A stretch of DNA of 64,000 nucleotides, taken from the NCBI GenBank assembly GCA_021234155.1, contig JAJEKV010000036.1, forward strand, positions 6,845,079 to 6,909,078, written 5' to 3'. Shown in pieces: positions 10,793 through 22,290 of the stretch. Under the pieces are notes generated by a model. That model searched no databases and was not told the DNA's origin. It was given only the letters and a program-made list of their open reading frames with translations. This DNA comes from Isoetes taiwanensis. Taxonomy: Eukaryota > Streptophyta > Lycopodiopsida > Isoetales > Isoetaceae. The stretch's first letter is position 1. Every line of letters starts with the position of its first letter. A program made the translations under genes and the position numbers.

Positions 10793-11159
10793 TGTGACGT
10801 CCCCTACTCATATACGGTGCACTCACCGTATACAAACAGGAGTTCATCCCCCATACCAGCTCCATGCTAATATAGGGCCCTCCCGCGTATCCTTTGCAAC
10901 CTTGAAGAGTTCGATTGGGAAGAATGAAGGGGTCCTTTATGATGTATGTACTACATGACATGTATGTTTACGCTCTTACACTAGGTAGGGTAGGCCCCGA
11001 GGGAGACAGGTGGTAAAGGACCCCTTCATTCTTCCCACCGAACTCTTCAAGGTTGCAAGGATACGTGGAGGGCCCTATATTAGCATGGAGCTGGTATGGG
11101 GATGAACTCCTCGTTGTATACCTGTGAGTGCAACCGTGATATGAGTAGGGGACGCCACA
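10793..11159 (+). repeat. Rearranged 5' LTR: inverted duplication of the U5 end
   Basis: Positions 10793-10937 are the reverse complement of the last ~140 bp of the LTR, and 10938-11159 is the last ~220 bp in the normal orientation. The two together form a long near-perfect palindrome with a short spacer. About 1.36 kb of the LTR (the counterpart of 19463-20820) is missing. The left border still reads TGTGACGTCC and is flanked by the same 5 bp direct repeat as the right end. Confidence 0.9.
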
Positions 11160-11161
11160 AA

Positions 11162-11173
11162 GGGTATCAGAGC
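11162..11173 (+). promoter_or_regulatory. Primer-binding site, initiator Met tRNA type
   Basis: The sequence gggtatcagagc starts two bases after the LTR end. It matches the plant retrotransposon PBS consensus tggtatcagagc, complementary to the 3' end of tRNA-iMet, with one mismatch. It fixes the element's orientation as +. Confidence 0.9.
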
Positions 11174-11332
11174 AATGTTCTTGGAGACCAAGAGCGAAGC
11201 ACTGACCATGCTCCCAGTAGTACTAACTTGATAGGATCCTTAAACCTCTAAAAGTGGGAAATTTTTTTCATTTTTGTAGTTTGTGCTAAGCTAGTAACAA
11301 ATTTATGAATTGAACTTAATAAGACTAAAAAG

Positions 11333-11640
11333 AATGAGCCAAGGCAAGGTGGTCTCACAGCTCGCGCCTGGTCAAAGAACTGCACTTTAGTTTTGGAGCA
11401 GGGCGCAAAAGAATGAGCCAAGGCAAGGTGGTCTCACAGCTCGCGCCTGGTCAAAGAACTGCACTTTAGTTTTGGAGCAGGGCGCAAGCGCTGGTCAAAG
11501 TGTGAGACATTGATCCAAAACATCTCACAGCTCGCGCCTGGTCAAAGAACTGCACTTTATTTTTGGAGCAAGGAGCAAGGAGCAAGGAGCAAGGAGCAAG
11601 GCGCAAGCTGTGAGACATTGATCCAAAACATCTTGAAAAG
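11333..11640 (+). repeat. Tandem hairpin repeats in the leader of element A
   Basis: A unit running from 'gaatgagccaaggcaagg' through ctcacagctcgcgcctgg to 'gagcagggcgcaa' occurs twice in tandem (about 11333-11408 and 11411-11487). A third, shorter copy (about 11520-11610) has its end expanded as (gcaagga)n. Within each unit the first half (ctcacag..gcgcc..tcaaag) and second half (ctttag..gggcgc..tgtgag) are partly complementary, so the RNA could form hairpins. Confidence 0.75.
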
Positions 11641-11970
11641 TCATAAAATTTAAAAAAGTAACTTGGTAATTCGAATTTTAGCCTAGGAATTAGCTAGATT
11701 AGTCTAGTTTTTCAATCTATTTGAACCTCATCTTAAAAGAATTCCCACGGTAGCGGGAATTGAACCCCCCACCCACAGGGTTGAACCCCTCCAAACCCCT
11801 CCGTGCCAACCACTGAGGGCGGGCATCGTTTGTGTTTGAATTATAATTCTTAATTAGATTTAAGCTTTAATAATGTTAGATAATATTAATGGCTAAGCCT
11901 TAGACTTAGAACCAAGACCCTTAAGCTAGATAGAGGCGGCATCTTGATAGACACCAGGGCTCCGATCGAC

Positions 11971-12219
11971 ATGATGCGCACCAAACAGACCGCTCGACTT
12001 TCTCGACAAGGCGAAACAGCCAGAGGCCAAGGAGGCCGAAGGAAACAAGAAGAGGAGAGGGCAGAACGAGAGCGGGAGGCCAAGGCTCAAGAAGCAGCAG
12101 AGCAGAAGCTGGTCCAACATTTTGAAGACTCAACAGCCTGCACTGTTCATGCGAAGTGAGTAACCCTCATGAGGAAGGACATGCAATTAGCTAATTTAAT
12201 TAAGGGAGAACCCCAGTAG
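11971..12219 (+). pseudogene. Histone H3-like mini-ORF of element A
   Basis: From ATG 11971/11974 the frame reads MRTKQTARLSRQG, close to the H3 N-terminus ARTKQTARKS. A charged E/R/K-rich linker follows, then EAAEQKLVQHFEDSTACTVH AK. That tail aligns with the H3 segment around [22 protein letters not shown]. After an in-frame TGA (12157-12159) the same frame continues VTLMRKDMQLANLIKGEP and stops at 12217-12219, matching the H3 C-terminus. The TGA replaces the H3 arginine codon, so a CGA to TGA change at a CpG is likely. Compared with H3 (about 135 residues) it lacks roughly the middle 70, including alpha-1 and most of alpha-2, so it could not form a normal nucleosome core histone. It lies about 0.8 kb downstream of the PBS. 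Confidence 0.8.
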
Positions 12220-12361
12220 ATATGTTGTAAATAATCAATAATTTTGTTAATACATGATAATTTTGAGTAGTTTATGTGTCAAATCTTGCTTAATTAGGAC
12301 GAATTAGCAAGTAGTAGTTTTTATTTTAGTAAAATAGGATATTCTCTCGCACTGTGTGTGA

Positions 12362-12650
12362 TGTCTCACAGCCGCGCCTTGTCAAGAAACTAAAGTTTAG
12401 TTTTTGAACGAGGCGCAACCTGTGAGACCTTCATACCTAGACCATGTCCAAACTAGACCAAAACACCTCCAAATTGACCAAATAAGGGGTCCATTCTGCC
12501 TAACTCGAGGAGACTAGCATGATTTGACCCTTAGATCACCCAAATTGGACAAGTTTAACCCAATTTACAGCCAATGTCTCACAGCTCGCGCCTGGTCAAA
12601 GAACTAAACTTTAGTTTTTGAGCAGGGCGCAACCTGTGAGACCTCCAAAC
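12362..12650 (+). repeat. Two further hairpin units after the H3-like ORF
   Basis: Units at about 12362-12435 and 12573-12645 start with gtctcacag and end with tgtgagac. Complementary inner arms (tcaaagaactaaa and tttagtttttga, plus gcgcc and gggcgc) predict strong stem-loops. They are the same family as the units at 11333-11640, so the H3-like ORF is flanked by them on both sides. Confidence 0.75.
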
Positions 12651-15600
12651 TTTGAACTTCCATAACATGAGCTACAGAGCTCCAAATCGCCTGAAATTTG
12701 TTGCAATAGGACCGTTAGACAGCCTAGAATCCATTTATGATCTCAAATTAGGCTAGAAATGTCAAACCCCAGCTCAAAATGACCAAAATTGCTCAAACCC
12801 TTGAATTATTTTTCCAAACTGTGGTTTGTTTGTAAATAGAAGCATGCCCCATTAGTAGCTCGCAAGTATTGCTTTCGGCTCGAAGCTGATGCCTTACTCC
12901 TAGATAGAAGTGCTCAAGAACACCCCTTTGTTATAGTCATCTAGACCTCAGCATACCAACCCAAGTCCAACTGTTGGTACATCACCTCGGGTCATGCCAA
13001 AAGCATAAACCTTAACCTAATTCTGTGTCCTTCTAATAGAGTTTGACTTATATAGCCGCCACATTGACACTCCCTATTGCCAGGATACCTAGAAAGGAGC
13101 TAGAGTCTAGAGCTGCCCAAGTCACCTCATGTGTAGAGATTGGACTCCCCTAAACCAACTATGCTAGGACCTTAGAGTATCTCTCAAACATCATGGAGGT
13201 TTTGCAAAACAACCCTCATGTCATGCCATACCACACGTCCTAATATCTATAGACTTGGAGATTATAGATATGTCTCGATGTCTTTGCCGAGCCATCTTGC
13301 TTGCTTATAGAGCCCAAAATGTTGCAGGAGAGCCCTTCAAGTAGACCCTTAGACTCTAGAATATACGAGCGTTACTTTGGAAGGACGGGGCTAGAGCCAC
13401 AGAAGAGGTAGAGGCGCAACCCCTTGAAGACATCAAGGTCCCAACCGATGTACAGACAGATAAGGAGAGGAGACCGAAAAGGCAGACCCAAGAGAGGGAA
13501 GCACAACGACAAACACCTCAACCGACAAACGAGTAGAACGGGACACCACCGGCCTATCATCAATCTTCATCAAATGGGAAGAATAATTGGTAACCAACGG
13601 CATCAAGAATTTTCTAGATGTCAACCTCCCGGCTACCACGTCCATGAGCTCACATCAGGAAGAGGATCTCGACGCCTTCACCAACTCGACGCCCACGAGT
13701 TTCAAATGGAAGAATGCAAGGCAGCAAAATACAGGTGCAGGAACACGTTAGACATCGATGCCGCGTTAGCATCACGAGCTAGGGCCAGAGGGCATAATCT
13801 TCCGTCGAGGAGAGAAGTCATGGCGACACAGGAGCGTATAGGAAGCAGAGAGAAGACCACCACGACCTTGCAGCCCAGCAGCTCAAGCAAATGTCAGGCA
13901 ACGCCAACAAAAGGAACGACCAAGCTAGGCAACCACAAGCACCTAAGGCTGACCAGGACGAGCTTCCAGCTCCCTTGCACGAGCAGGAGAACTTTCATCG
14001 GTTCCAAAAAGTAGGAGACCATGAGGGGGAGGAGACGCATACCACGGAAGGAACATCTCCGACTTGAAGGCCTATATCAGCATTAGGGGCAAGATCAAGG
14101 AGGAGAATATTCCGCTCGAACAAGAATTCCCGACCCAGAAACACCTAGAAACCAAAGGAAGAACGACCTTACTACGTCAGCCAAGGAGTACGAGACTCGA
14201 ATGGATAGGACCCAAAGGACGAAGGAGACGACCTAGCCAGCAGGTACAAATCACGCAAAGGCGACCAAAAGAAGCTATGGTAGGTACAATGGAGATGATC
14301 ACACTTCCAGGCACAAGAGATGCACCTCGGAATGGAGCAAAGCCCAAGCAACAAGAGTCGCACTCAGAAATTCAACCTGTGGAGGAATGACAATGCCCGC
14401 CTACTGACCACGATCTCAGAGCTTCGAAGATATTCAAGAATGCCCGACTGCAACAGCCAGGTGATCCTACTCAAGCGATCAACGGCACCGCACAACGGCA
14501 ACCTTGCAACGACACACTGCATGTAGGGACGTTGAGCGGTCACTGCATTCTTGACGACGAATATACACATTAAGGAGGAACATCTTTCTCAAGGGATCAC
14601 ATCGACGAACACTCTTCGCACTGGCGTGACGAGCTCGGATCAGACATGAAGCTCAACAATAGTAGCAGCATCTCAAAGGAATCCTGGAGTCAACCAGAAC
14701 GAAGAAGATGCAGCAAAACCGAAGAATCAAACGCGATAGGGGAAAGGGAAACCCTAAAGAAGTGTAAACATTTAAGTAGATCTTCGTAGTTGTTTTGGAA
14801 AAGTGGATGAATTAAAATCCCAATGTAAATGCGTATATGTGTATTGTATACCTCGGATGTTCACAGATATAGTGGAGAAACATGAGTACAGTCATGTTTT
14901 ATGGATTTAGCACTTAGATCAGGAAGCTCCTTCACTTCGACTACCAAAAGAGGAAGCAAGGAAGCACAACAATAGCCCAAGATCAAAATGGATGAGCAAG
15001 TACGAGGGAGAAACGATCGGAGGCCAAGCAAACCTTCGACTCCAAACACTTTCGGAAGTGCCCTCAAGTAGAAGACCGCTCGTCCACCCAATGTCGAACA
15101 AAAAGACAACACCGTCATGTCAAGATCATCAGTACCGCACGGGACATCGTCGGGGCGCAACACTACCTCTTGTGGCAGCAAAGCAACACTTGACGAACTT
15201 ATGACACGAGTGGCCTCAACAATAGAAGGAGGAACGCCCTGACATCAACGAGCCAACTAAGAAGACAACATCTCGACGACCATAATTCCACCTTGTGATA
15301 ATATAGGGAATGCGCTATGACACGTGGATTAGATGGAGATGCACTTACGAAAGGCACCGTGACGAGGAGATATGCCTTCAACAACTAGGTGATGGCTTCG
15401 TCGTACTCCTACCAAAGAATTAGAAGAGAAGAAGCCGATCGTTATCTCCGACATGTGTGGCACGCCAAACGCCCAAGATAGAAGCATTCACACCTTAACG
15501 ACAAGGATAGTAAATCAAGCACCTTCGCAAAAAGAGAGTTCAAGATAATAGCCGTGCTATTCAACGACAAAAAGTATATCTAAGGCGGTACTTCTTCAAC

Positions 15601-16400
15601 TCAAGGGTCACGCCACTAGCAGATATAAGGATCCATCATCCCGGACAACATAGCCGCCAGGGGAGGAGAGCCATGATGCCTTACTTGCCGAGAGACCGGC
15701 ATGCATAGAAGGACAAAGGACAGAACTGAAAGCTGGAGAAGTGCTAGCAACCCGACTTCTTCCACGAGCTCCCTAGAGGCAACAGAGGATCAAAACCGAC
15801 GAGCACAATCAAAGCCACCGAAGGTACCTCAAGACAAGAAGACAAAGATAGCGCCGTGGAACGTGACAACGCCCAAAGCCATGTGATCGAGGGGATCAAA
15901 CAAGGAAGTTTGGAAGCTCGATGGAGAAGCAACTAGGGCGGTAGGCGAGGCGAAGCCGATGACTTGCACGTGGACTTGCATGCAACTTGGTGAACCCAAG
16001 GATGGACGATTCAAAGAACAACTGCAGAAGAGAACAACTCCAGAGGAGTATAGCCAAAGGAATCGCGCACAACCTCAAGAGATGCCTTCAAATAGCTTCA
16101 AGTATCATGAAGGAGGAACAATTACCGCCCAAGAACAGGATCAGGAGGACCGAAATGTCGAAACATCAACGACCAGCACACCTTTAGTTAGAATGTGATG
16201 CAAAGCGTGTTGTGCCATAGCCGACAAACGTCAGAGGGCCCAAGTATATCAACAAGTTACCCCGGAGTACGAGCCAACGTACAAATAGGAGGATATAGAT
16301 CGTCAACACCATTGCACCGGGAGGAACACCGATGACATCGCCAAGGAGTAGGTGTGCAACTCGAAGGGAGGCACAAGGGGGACCTAATAGCTCTAGTAGT
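12651..16400 (+). pseudogene. Decayed coding-like region of element A (possible gag)
   Basis: From about 13370 to 16400 the + strand is strikingly rich in A and G and poor in T. Every frame gives stretches rich in Lys, Arg, Gln and Glu, the longest open stretch being 13424-14014. Short runs such as KAYISIRGKIKEENIP and LKQMSGNANKRND look protein-like, but no capsid, CCHC, protease or RT motif was found. It occupies the place where gag-pol would lie. Region 12651-13370 is non-coding in appearance. The gag identity is only positional. Confidence 0.3.
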
Positions 16401-18836
16401 AATTGTAATTATGTAAGCTATATGTTTTGCATGTATAGTTCCCTTGTTATTCCTTCCCCCCCATAGCGTAACAGATCAAAGGAAGAGATGTCATGCAAGT
16501 TGCAGGGGTGAAGCAATCAACATCGTCAACACTCTTCGGGCAACACGATAACGACAAGAGGACTCGACGTATGAGACATCGATGGAGTCGAAGAAACAAT
16601 ATCGGATACAGAGTCGTCCTTTAGCTGCCACGACAAAGAGTTCAAGATGAAAGATCTTTTTCAACGGCGCCACCTTCAGGCTCTTGAAAAGCGGCATGGA
16701 AGATTTCAAGTGATCAACTACGCCATCAAAGCCACCAGCAATGAGAGGCTTCTAACGAACAAAGTCAACCCTACAGCAAGGAGGAGCCACCGTCAAGGAG
16801 ACTGAAGTATCGAGCGACTCGGAAGAACGTTATCTTGCTACTTCAAGCAGGCAATGAGTGGATGAGCCTAGTAGGTTAAATGTATGGACGGTAACATCCA
16901 TATTGGGATTAGAAGGCATTTCCAGATATTCTCGCTGAAAGGATCGCATAGGAGTAACTATAATTATACACGATTGTTAACAGACATCCAATGTATTGAA
17001 ACCACTTGGTGAGATTGATCTCCTCGCTAAGAAGGAATCATTACTAGGATAATTGTTGACCATGTATAAATCTAGTACCTCCAAAGAATAATCCAACCGA
17101 AAGAAAAGAAGTAATCTAACAAGTCCGGCCAACTTGTTACGATGACATCAATTCGATTGGTAGGAATATTCCAAGAGCTAAATAACTAAGAAAGGGGGAA
17201 TCTCTAGAATATAAAAGAATAATACATGTAAGCTACATCTAAAATAAGAATTATAGTAATCAAATAGTCTTTTGAGACAAAAGGAATTGTCGTCATGACA
17301 AAACCTTGTGGTTTAGAATCGTTCTAACTAAGTAGGTAACCCATAGCTATATTGAAATAAATGATAACATAATATGTGCATCCATCTTAGATGGTTATTT
17401 ATCAGCTAAGGCTAGTAAATTAATGTGCTAAGTAAAAAGCATATAACCTCTTAAGGGGAGAGAATAGATATGACGTTGTGTACAACATCATTGAAGGGGT
17501 GCAGGACCATTTTCTTTTCGAAGAAAGTGGGAGCGCTCAATCTTATGATTGAATGTACTTGCATCGAAGCGAATAGAGCGTAAGCTAGATAGATACCTTA
17601 GTGTTCAGGAGGCCTTCAACGTGCGAGACCGACGTGGTAGCTAACCACACCAATGAAGTGGAGCAAAAGTATGGGAGCAATGCAACGACCAAGTCATCTC
17701 CAAATTACTCGACGCCGGCTCAATGGGTGGATGCATTCTAGCCTAGGTAAGGCGTGCGCATGCATTATAAGCTTTAATGTGTCTTATAGATAAGTTAAGT
17801 ATAGATCCTAATAATTGCATGGAATTTACTGTACGTATACGTATCATACGGAAATAAGTTAAATAACAACGATAATGTGAGGTAGCTTGTTAATTAATCC
17901 TTCGCAAGGATGCAATTCCTTCCAAGGATAGCCATATGACCTCGGGGTCCTTATAAATATAGATAGAAAATAGAATTCAGATATACTTAAGTGCATCTTA
18001 GGGATATACTTCCAAGGGTAATGCAGGACCCAAGGAAGAGAATAAGAAGCACATCTAATTCTTGTGTATGATAATTAAAACCTTCTCTATGTAACAATAG
18101 GTCTAAAATCAGGGTTATTGATTAAATAATCGCGATCTAAAAGTCGTTAAATATTGTAAAGATTAGAGTAAATATAATTGTACTATCGGAAGTAATGTAT
18201 CCGGTACTATGATAATGTTAATTCATAAATATTACCTTAGGGTAATTATGTTAGTCACATGCATTAAAGGAGTCAGCAAAAATCGGCTCAGGCATGTCGA
18301 TTTGTGTTTAGATTAGTTTCATGTGTAGTTAAGATTAATCTACGCATGCAACCTATGCTAGGTATAGGTTGCATGCGTATTTACCGATGATGGGACCACT
18401 ACGGTGATCTCTAGGGCGTGATGTAATGTCAATGTAGGCATGACCGCGTTTCCACGGAAGTCTACTTCTGTTCCACGGAAGTAGACGACCTCGAGAGAAA
18501 GGAGGTCATTCAGGAATGCATTGATAGGAAAAGCACCTCTAGCCCCATATATGCTTTGATAGGAGGAATCTGGCCTTCACGCCCATATACGGGAAGGACC
18601 TATCCTCCACGCTGGGCAACTAGGGTGTAGGCATGAGCGTCATATAGCCATATAGGCGCTGTTTCCACGGCCATAATGGAAGATTCACCCTCTTCCTACG
18701 CCGGGAGATTAGCCATGCATCCATGTAGATAGGTGGGGTGGTCACCATATAACCAAAATTTTATTAATAATTAAAATGGTACTAACGTAGTGTCGACCTG
18801 CGGGCCAACAGAGCGCTCTGGAGGGCAAGGAGGTCG
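16401..18836. other. Internal region of element A, no gene seen
   Basis: AT-rich sequence with frequent stops in all frames. A GC-containing stretch at about 18380-18740 repeats 'ttccacgg' and 'catatagg' motifs. No pol motif, RNA gene or regulatory signal was recognised. Confidence 0.5.
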
Positions 18837-19400
18837 AGCTACGAAGACTTGCAACACAAATTTTGTTGGAATGTGTTGCAAGGGATGAAGAGTACCTTAG
18901 AAGTGTAAATTTTGTATGAAATTGATAAACTTTGATAAACTTAAATGTTGTATTAAGTAAGGTTAATAATTACCTTGCGTGGATTAAGTTATGAAGTGAT
19001 AAGTTAATTGGATAATGAAATAGTACAGTAATGTCTTAAACATTACCTTAGAGTAAGTCTAATAATTAAGATAATAAGTATGTAATTATAGATATTGTAA
19101 AATTAATGCAGGATTTTAAGGTGCGAAGACTTGCAATACAAATTTTGTTGGAATGTGTTGCAAGGAATGAAGAGTACCTTAAATAATAAATGTATATCAA
19201 AGTGTTAAATTGTGATAAACTAAATGTTATGATAATGGAGACTAATAAAGTACCCTGTTTTAATAGAAGTTACGAATTGACAAGTTATTTGATAATGTAA
19301 TGGCGTAATAATAATTTAAAAATATTACCTTAAGGTAATCTTAATAAATGTGTAAGTATAATAGTAGTATATTGTATGCATCAGGTTGATTGCAGGTTAG
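18837..19400 (+). repeat. Tandem duplication, ~285 bp unit, near 3' end of element A
   Basis: Two copies begin with 'cgaagacttgcaa(c/t)acaaa' at about 18837 and about 19122. They share ttttgttggaatgtgttgca, 'gatgaagagtacctta' and a later 'attacctta(g/a)' block. The second copy has more substitutions and indels. It lies immediately upstream of the PPT. Confidence 0.75.
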
Positions 19401-19449
19401 GAAGATTCCAAGGTGGGGAGACCCACGATGCTGCGGACAGCATCACTTC

Positions 19450-19462
19450 AAGGTGGGGAGAA
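19450..19462 (+). promoter_or_regulatory. Polypurine tract of element A
   Basis: The sequence aaggtggggagaa directly abuts the 3' LTR, as expected for the primer of plus-strand synthesis. A near copy (ggtggggaga) lies about 40 bp upstream at about 19412, so the tract is partly duplicated. Confidence 0.75.
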
Positions 19463-21040
19463 TGTGACGTTCCAGCACAATATACGGTCCTAGGACGTAT
19501 ACTGTATTGTCTCGTCACGCGTACACGCCACTCCGACTGACGTGTACGCCGACGGGTAGCCAGGCTAGTAGCCCCTAGGGGGCAACTTGCTAGGTATGTG
19601 CATGTATTAATGTGCACATTTACCAATGTGCACATTTATTAAGGTGCACACCTTTCCATGTGGGCACATTTTGCCACCTAGCCATTAAAGGCAAGTGGGC
19701 CCATTCCCAATTATCCCACATGCCTAAAGGGATAATTGGAAACCCTAGCCCTAACCCCTTGTCTATTTAGGTAGGAGAAACCCTAACTTGCCATTTTCGT
19801 CCCTAGGGTTCTAGAGCTCTGTTTTGGCTGCCCCAGGAGCCAAAACCGCCTCCCAAACGTTGCCCAAGCGAATTGCACCATTAGTTTCCTTTGATTCGAG
19901 CAGTTCAGCAGGATGGTCGAACTCAGTCGAGGAGAGCAACCCAAGGATCGGGTATTTAGTCAATTTAATAGCCTAAACCGCCTTCCGGTCATTGTATCGA
20001 TGGAGTTTAGCCTATTAAATTGCCCATAGCAGCCATCTAGATCTCTAGATACCAAGCTCTAACTAAAGAACCTAACTCTATGCTATAGATTAGATCTTGT
20101 TCTTTAGTTCTTCTGTGATGTATATGGATGATGTATCTCTGTGAACTCCTTGTATTGGGAAGGGGGGTAGAGACCTCAAGCCTAGTAGTTGATGCTCCTA
20201 GTTAGCCTCTCTAGCACACTGTAGATTCGGCCTGTGCACAAGAACCACACCGGGTTGTGGGTGAAGGGGCCAGACTGGCTAAGAAGGAGGTTCATGTTCT
20301 GACTCTTGAGGGGTCCCTCTGGTGTGTAAGGCCTACCGGGGATCATTGTGACTAGGCCCAATAGCTTACCACTGAGTGCGGGTAAGGTATGGGCTCGACA
20401 CCCGTGAAGTGGTGTTCACTTTCCATTGGGTTCAGTCGAGTGCGCGCAAAGGGCTCTAGTCACCCCGAGTCGATGTAGATCTCCGGAGGGAGTGATCCCT
20501 ACCGCCCCATCGAACCGGGAGATGAAACCCGTGAATAGCCCTTTTGGCTATGCATCCGGCGGGCTACAGTCAGGTCCCAACACTTTTCAGCCCACTCTGC
20601 GAAGTGTGCACAGGAGGGGCGGATGGAGTGGACAACCCAATGCCATGTTCTTATGCCAGCCAAATCCATTGCCATGAATTTCATGCCCAAGAATGAACTC
20701 GGAGACCCAAGCCGTCCGGGCCATCCCTTTGAGTCTGAGCCTTGGGTAGGATTCCCTATGTGATGTCTTGATCTTTGTCTATGCAGATATATGTGGAGGA
20801 CCATCCTTCGTGATGGTCATATGATGTTGATGTATGTACTCTCGACATGTATGTTTACGCCCAAGCAGCCTAGGTAGGCCCTGAGGGAGACAGGGTAAAG
20901 GACCCCTTCATTCTTCCCACTGGAACTCTTCAAGGTTGCAGTGATACGTGGAGGGCCCTATATTAGCATGGAGCTGGTATGGGGGATGAACTCCTGTTTG
21001 TATACGTTGAGTGCACCGTATATGAGTAGGGGACGTCACA
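19463..21040 (+). repeat. 3' LTR of element A (1578 bp)
   Basis: Starts TGTGACGTTC and ends ACGTCACA, giving a 7 bp terminal inverted repeat, and is followed by the TSD ctatt. It matches the solo LTR at 36898-38477 along its full length. It contains a degenerate TATA region (ctatttagg, 19763-19771) with a telo-box (aaaccctaac, 19778-19787) just downstream. Confidence 0.92.
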
Positions 21041-21560
21041 CTATTAATCTGCATGTTACTACAAGCTTTTAGCACTTAGTTCAATTACTTTCAACTAGTA
21101 GTCTGCCTGCCCATCTTCACTCTAATTAAAGCAGTAGTAGTTATCCAGACAGATAACGCTTCTCTACCCATATGCCTCAATCTAGTTTATAACATTTTAT
21201 TGGAAGATCGCAAAACCTCTGAACATTTGTACCTCTTGAGAAATCTTATTCGTTGTGCTCCGTTTAACTGCTCAAGTAGCCAAGATCTGGAGGGACTTGG
21301 AAGCCAACGTCTTGTCAAGTGGTAGTTAAATCTTGCTTAAGTAGTCAAATTTGGAGGCACTGCTTCCCATATCTTAAAATTTATATGGAACGGCATGGCA
21401 ATAATGCTTTACACAAGGGCTCAGCTTTGCAATTGCACATGCCATTTTTTAAGACCTTTCATATGGTACTGGCTTAAGTGGTCCTTGATAATTGATGCAA
21501 GTTACAATTCCAGACAACTTGAAGGAATTAAACGCACCTTAGAACAACAATTTTCCTAGT
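21041..21560 (+). repeat. Tandem array continued (split by element A)
   Basis: After the TSD the sequence resumes the array unit interrupted at 10792: ctattaatctgcatg, ctacaagcttttagcactta, and the 'gtagccaagatctggagg' block at about 21280. The last unit fades at about 21560. Confidence 0.75.
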
Positions 21561-21607
21561 GCACAACTCAATCTGTAGTGTATCTTATATCTTGATATCT
21601 TGGGAAT

Positions 21608-21670
21608 ATGCTTGTAAAGATGTATGGAAAATGTGGTGTCCATATTCTAAATGCATGGGAATGTAAAATT
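21608..21670 (+). pseudogene. PPR-like fragment
   Basis: Encodes LVKMYGKCGVHILNAWECKI, which resembles the start of a plant PPR unit (typically VDMYAKCG...AW). Only about one repeat is present and no neighbouring PPR units are seen. It is a remnant at best. Confidence 0.4.
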
Positions 21671-21884
21671 GCTTTGCAATTTGTTATCTCTAATGTCTAT
21701 TCTATCTATTCTATTCTATTGTTGGTTTTTTGTCAGATCATACTTCTAAGCAAAATGAGAAAAGCCCTGGAGCTGCAGCCATATAGATGGGAATGAGATT
21801 ACATGTAAGTTATTTAAAGGAAGCAACCAAAGCTTTAAGCAGTATCATAAATTTATATTTCCATGAGATTATGTGTATGTGTAT

Positions 21885-22290
21885 GTTTGGGTGCATATTC
21901 ACACGGGGGGTTACTCCGGGCAACGAGAGCTGTTGGATAGGCATATTCACCCCTTATTCCATAATCTACACCGTACACAAAGTTCCTCGTTTGTGGGGTA
22001 TGAAAGTATGATATTTGCTATACTGTATAACAAGATTTGCAAAATACTATAAGATTTGAGGTAATATACTATATGGTGTTGATTTTGTACGTGCAAAACA
22101 TAATTATAGGGGCTCTCCCTGCCCTTCGTCACCCCCCGTGTGAGTATGCACCCAAACCAAAGGGGGTTTGAAGGGGGATTTAATTTAAAGGTAATGTAAT
22201 GATTTAATTTAATTTAATTTAATGTAATGGTTTTTGTTATAGGTTAAAAAAAATTTTGCCCCTTCGGGGCTAAGAACAAACAACGTGACT
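21885..22290 (-). repeat. Right terminal inverted region with internal foldback
   Basis: Positions 22020-22285 are the reverse complement of the left region 7690-7960. In addition, the 'gggtgcatattcacacgggggg' type block occurs directly at about 21889-21912 and inverted at about 22128-22155. The right end therefore folds back on itself over about 270 bp. A simple repeat (aattt)n lies at about 22190-22225. Confidence 0.6.

Larger units (their letters stand above)
10793..21040 (+). mobile_element. LTR retrotransposon A (~10.2 kb, apparently non-autonomous)
   Basis: The boundaries are supported by the direct repeat ctatt at 10788-10792 and 21041-21045 and by TG...CA ends. Inside are a PBS matching initiator-methionine tRNA (11162-11173), an H3-like ORF, hairpin repeats, a long decayed coding-like region, a PPT (19450-19462) and a complete 3' LTR of 1578 bp. 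The 5' LTR is abnormal: only its last ~220 bp remain, preceded by an inverted copy of its own end. I saw no protease, RT, RNase H or integrase motif, so it resembles a large non-autonomous derivative, or its pol has decayed beyond recognition. A solo LTR of the same family sits at 36898-38477. Confidence 0.9.

Noticed and set aside
13433-13890. Minus-strand open frames opposite the coding-like part of element A
   Set aside because: They are antisense to the purine-rich strand, hydrophobic by composition only, and have no family resemblance.
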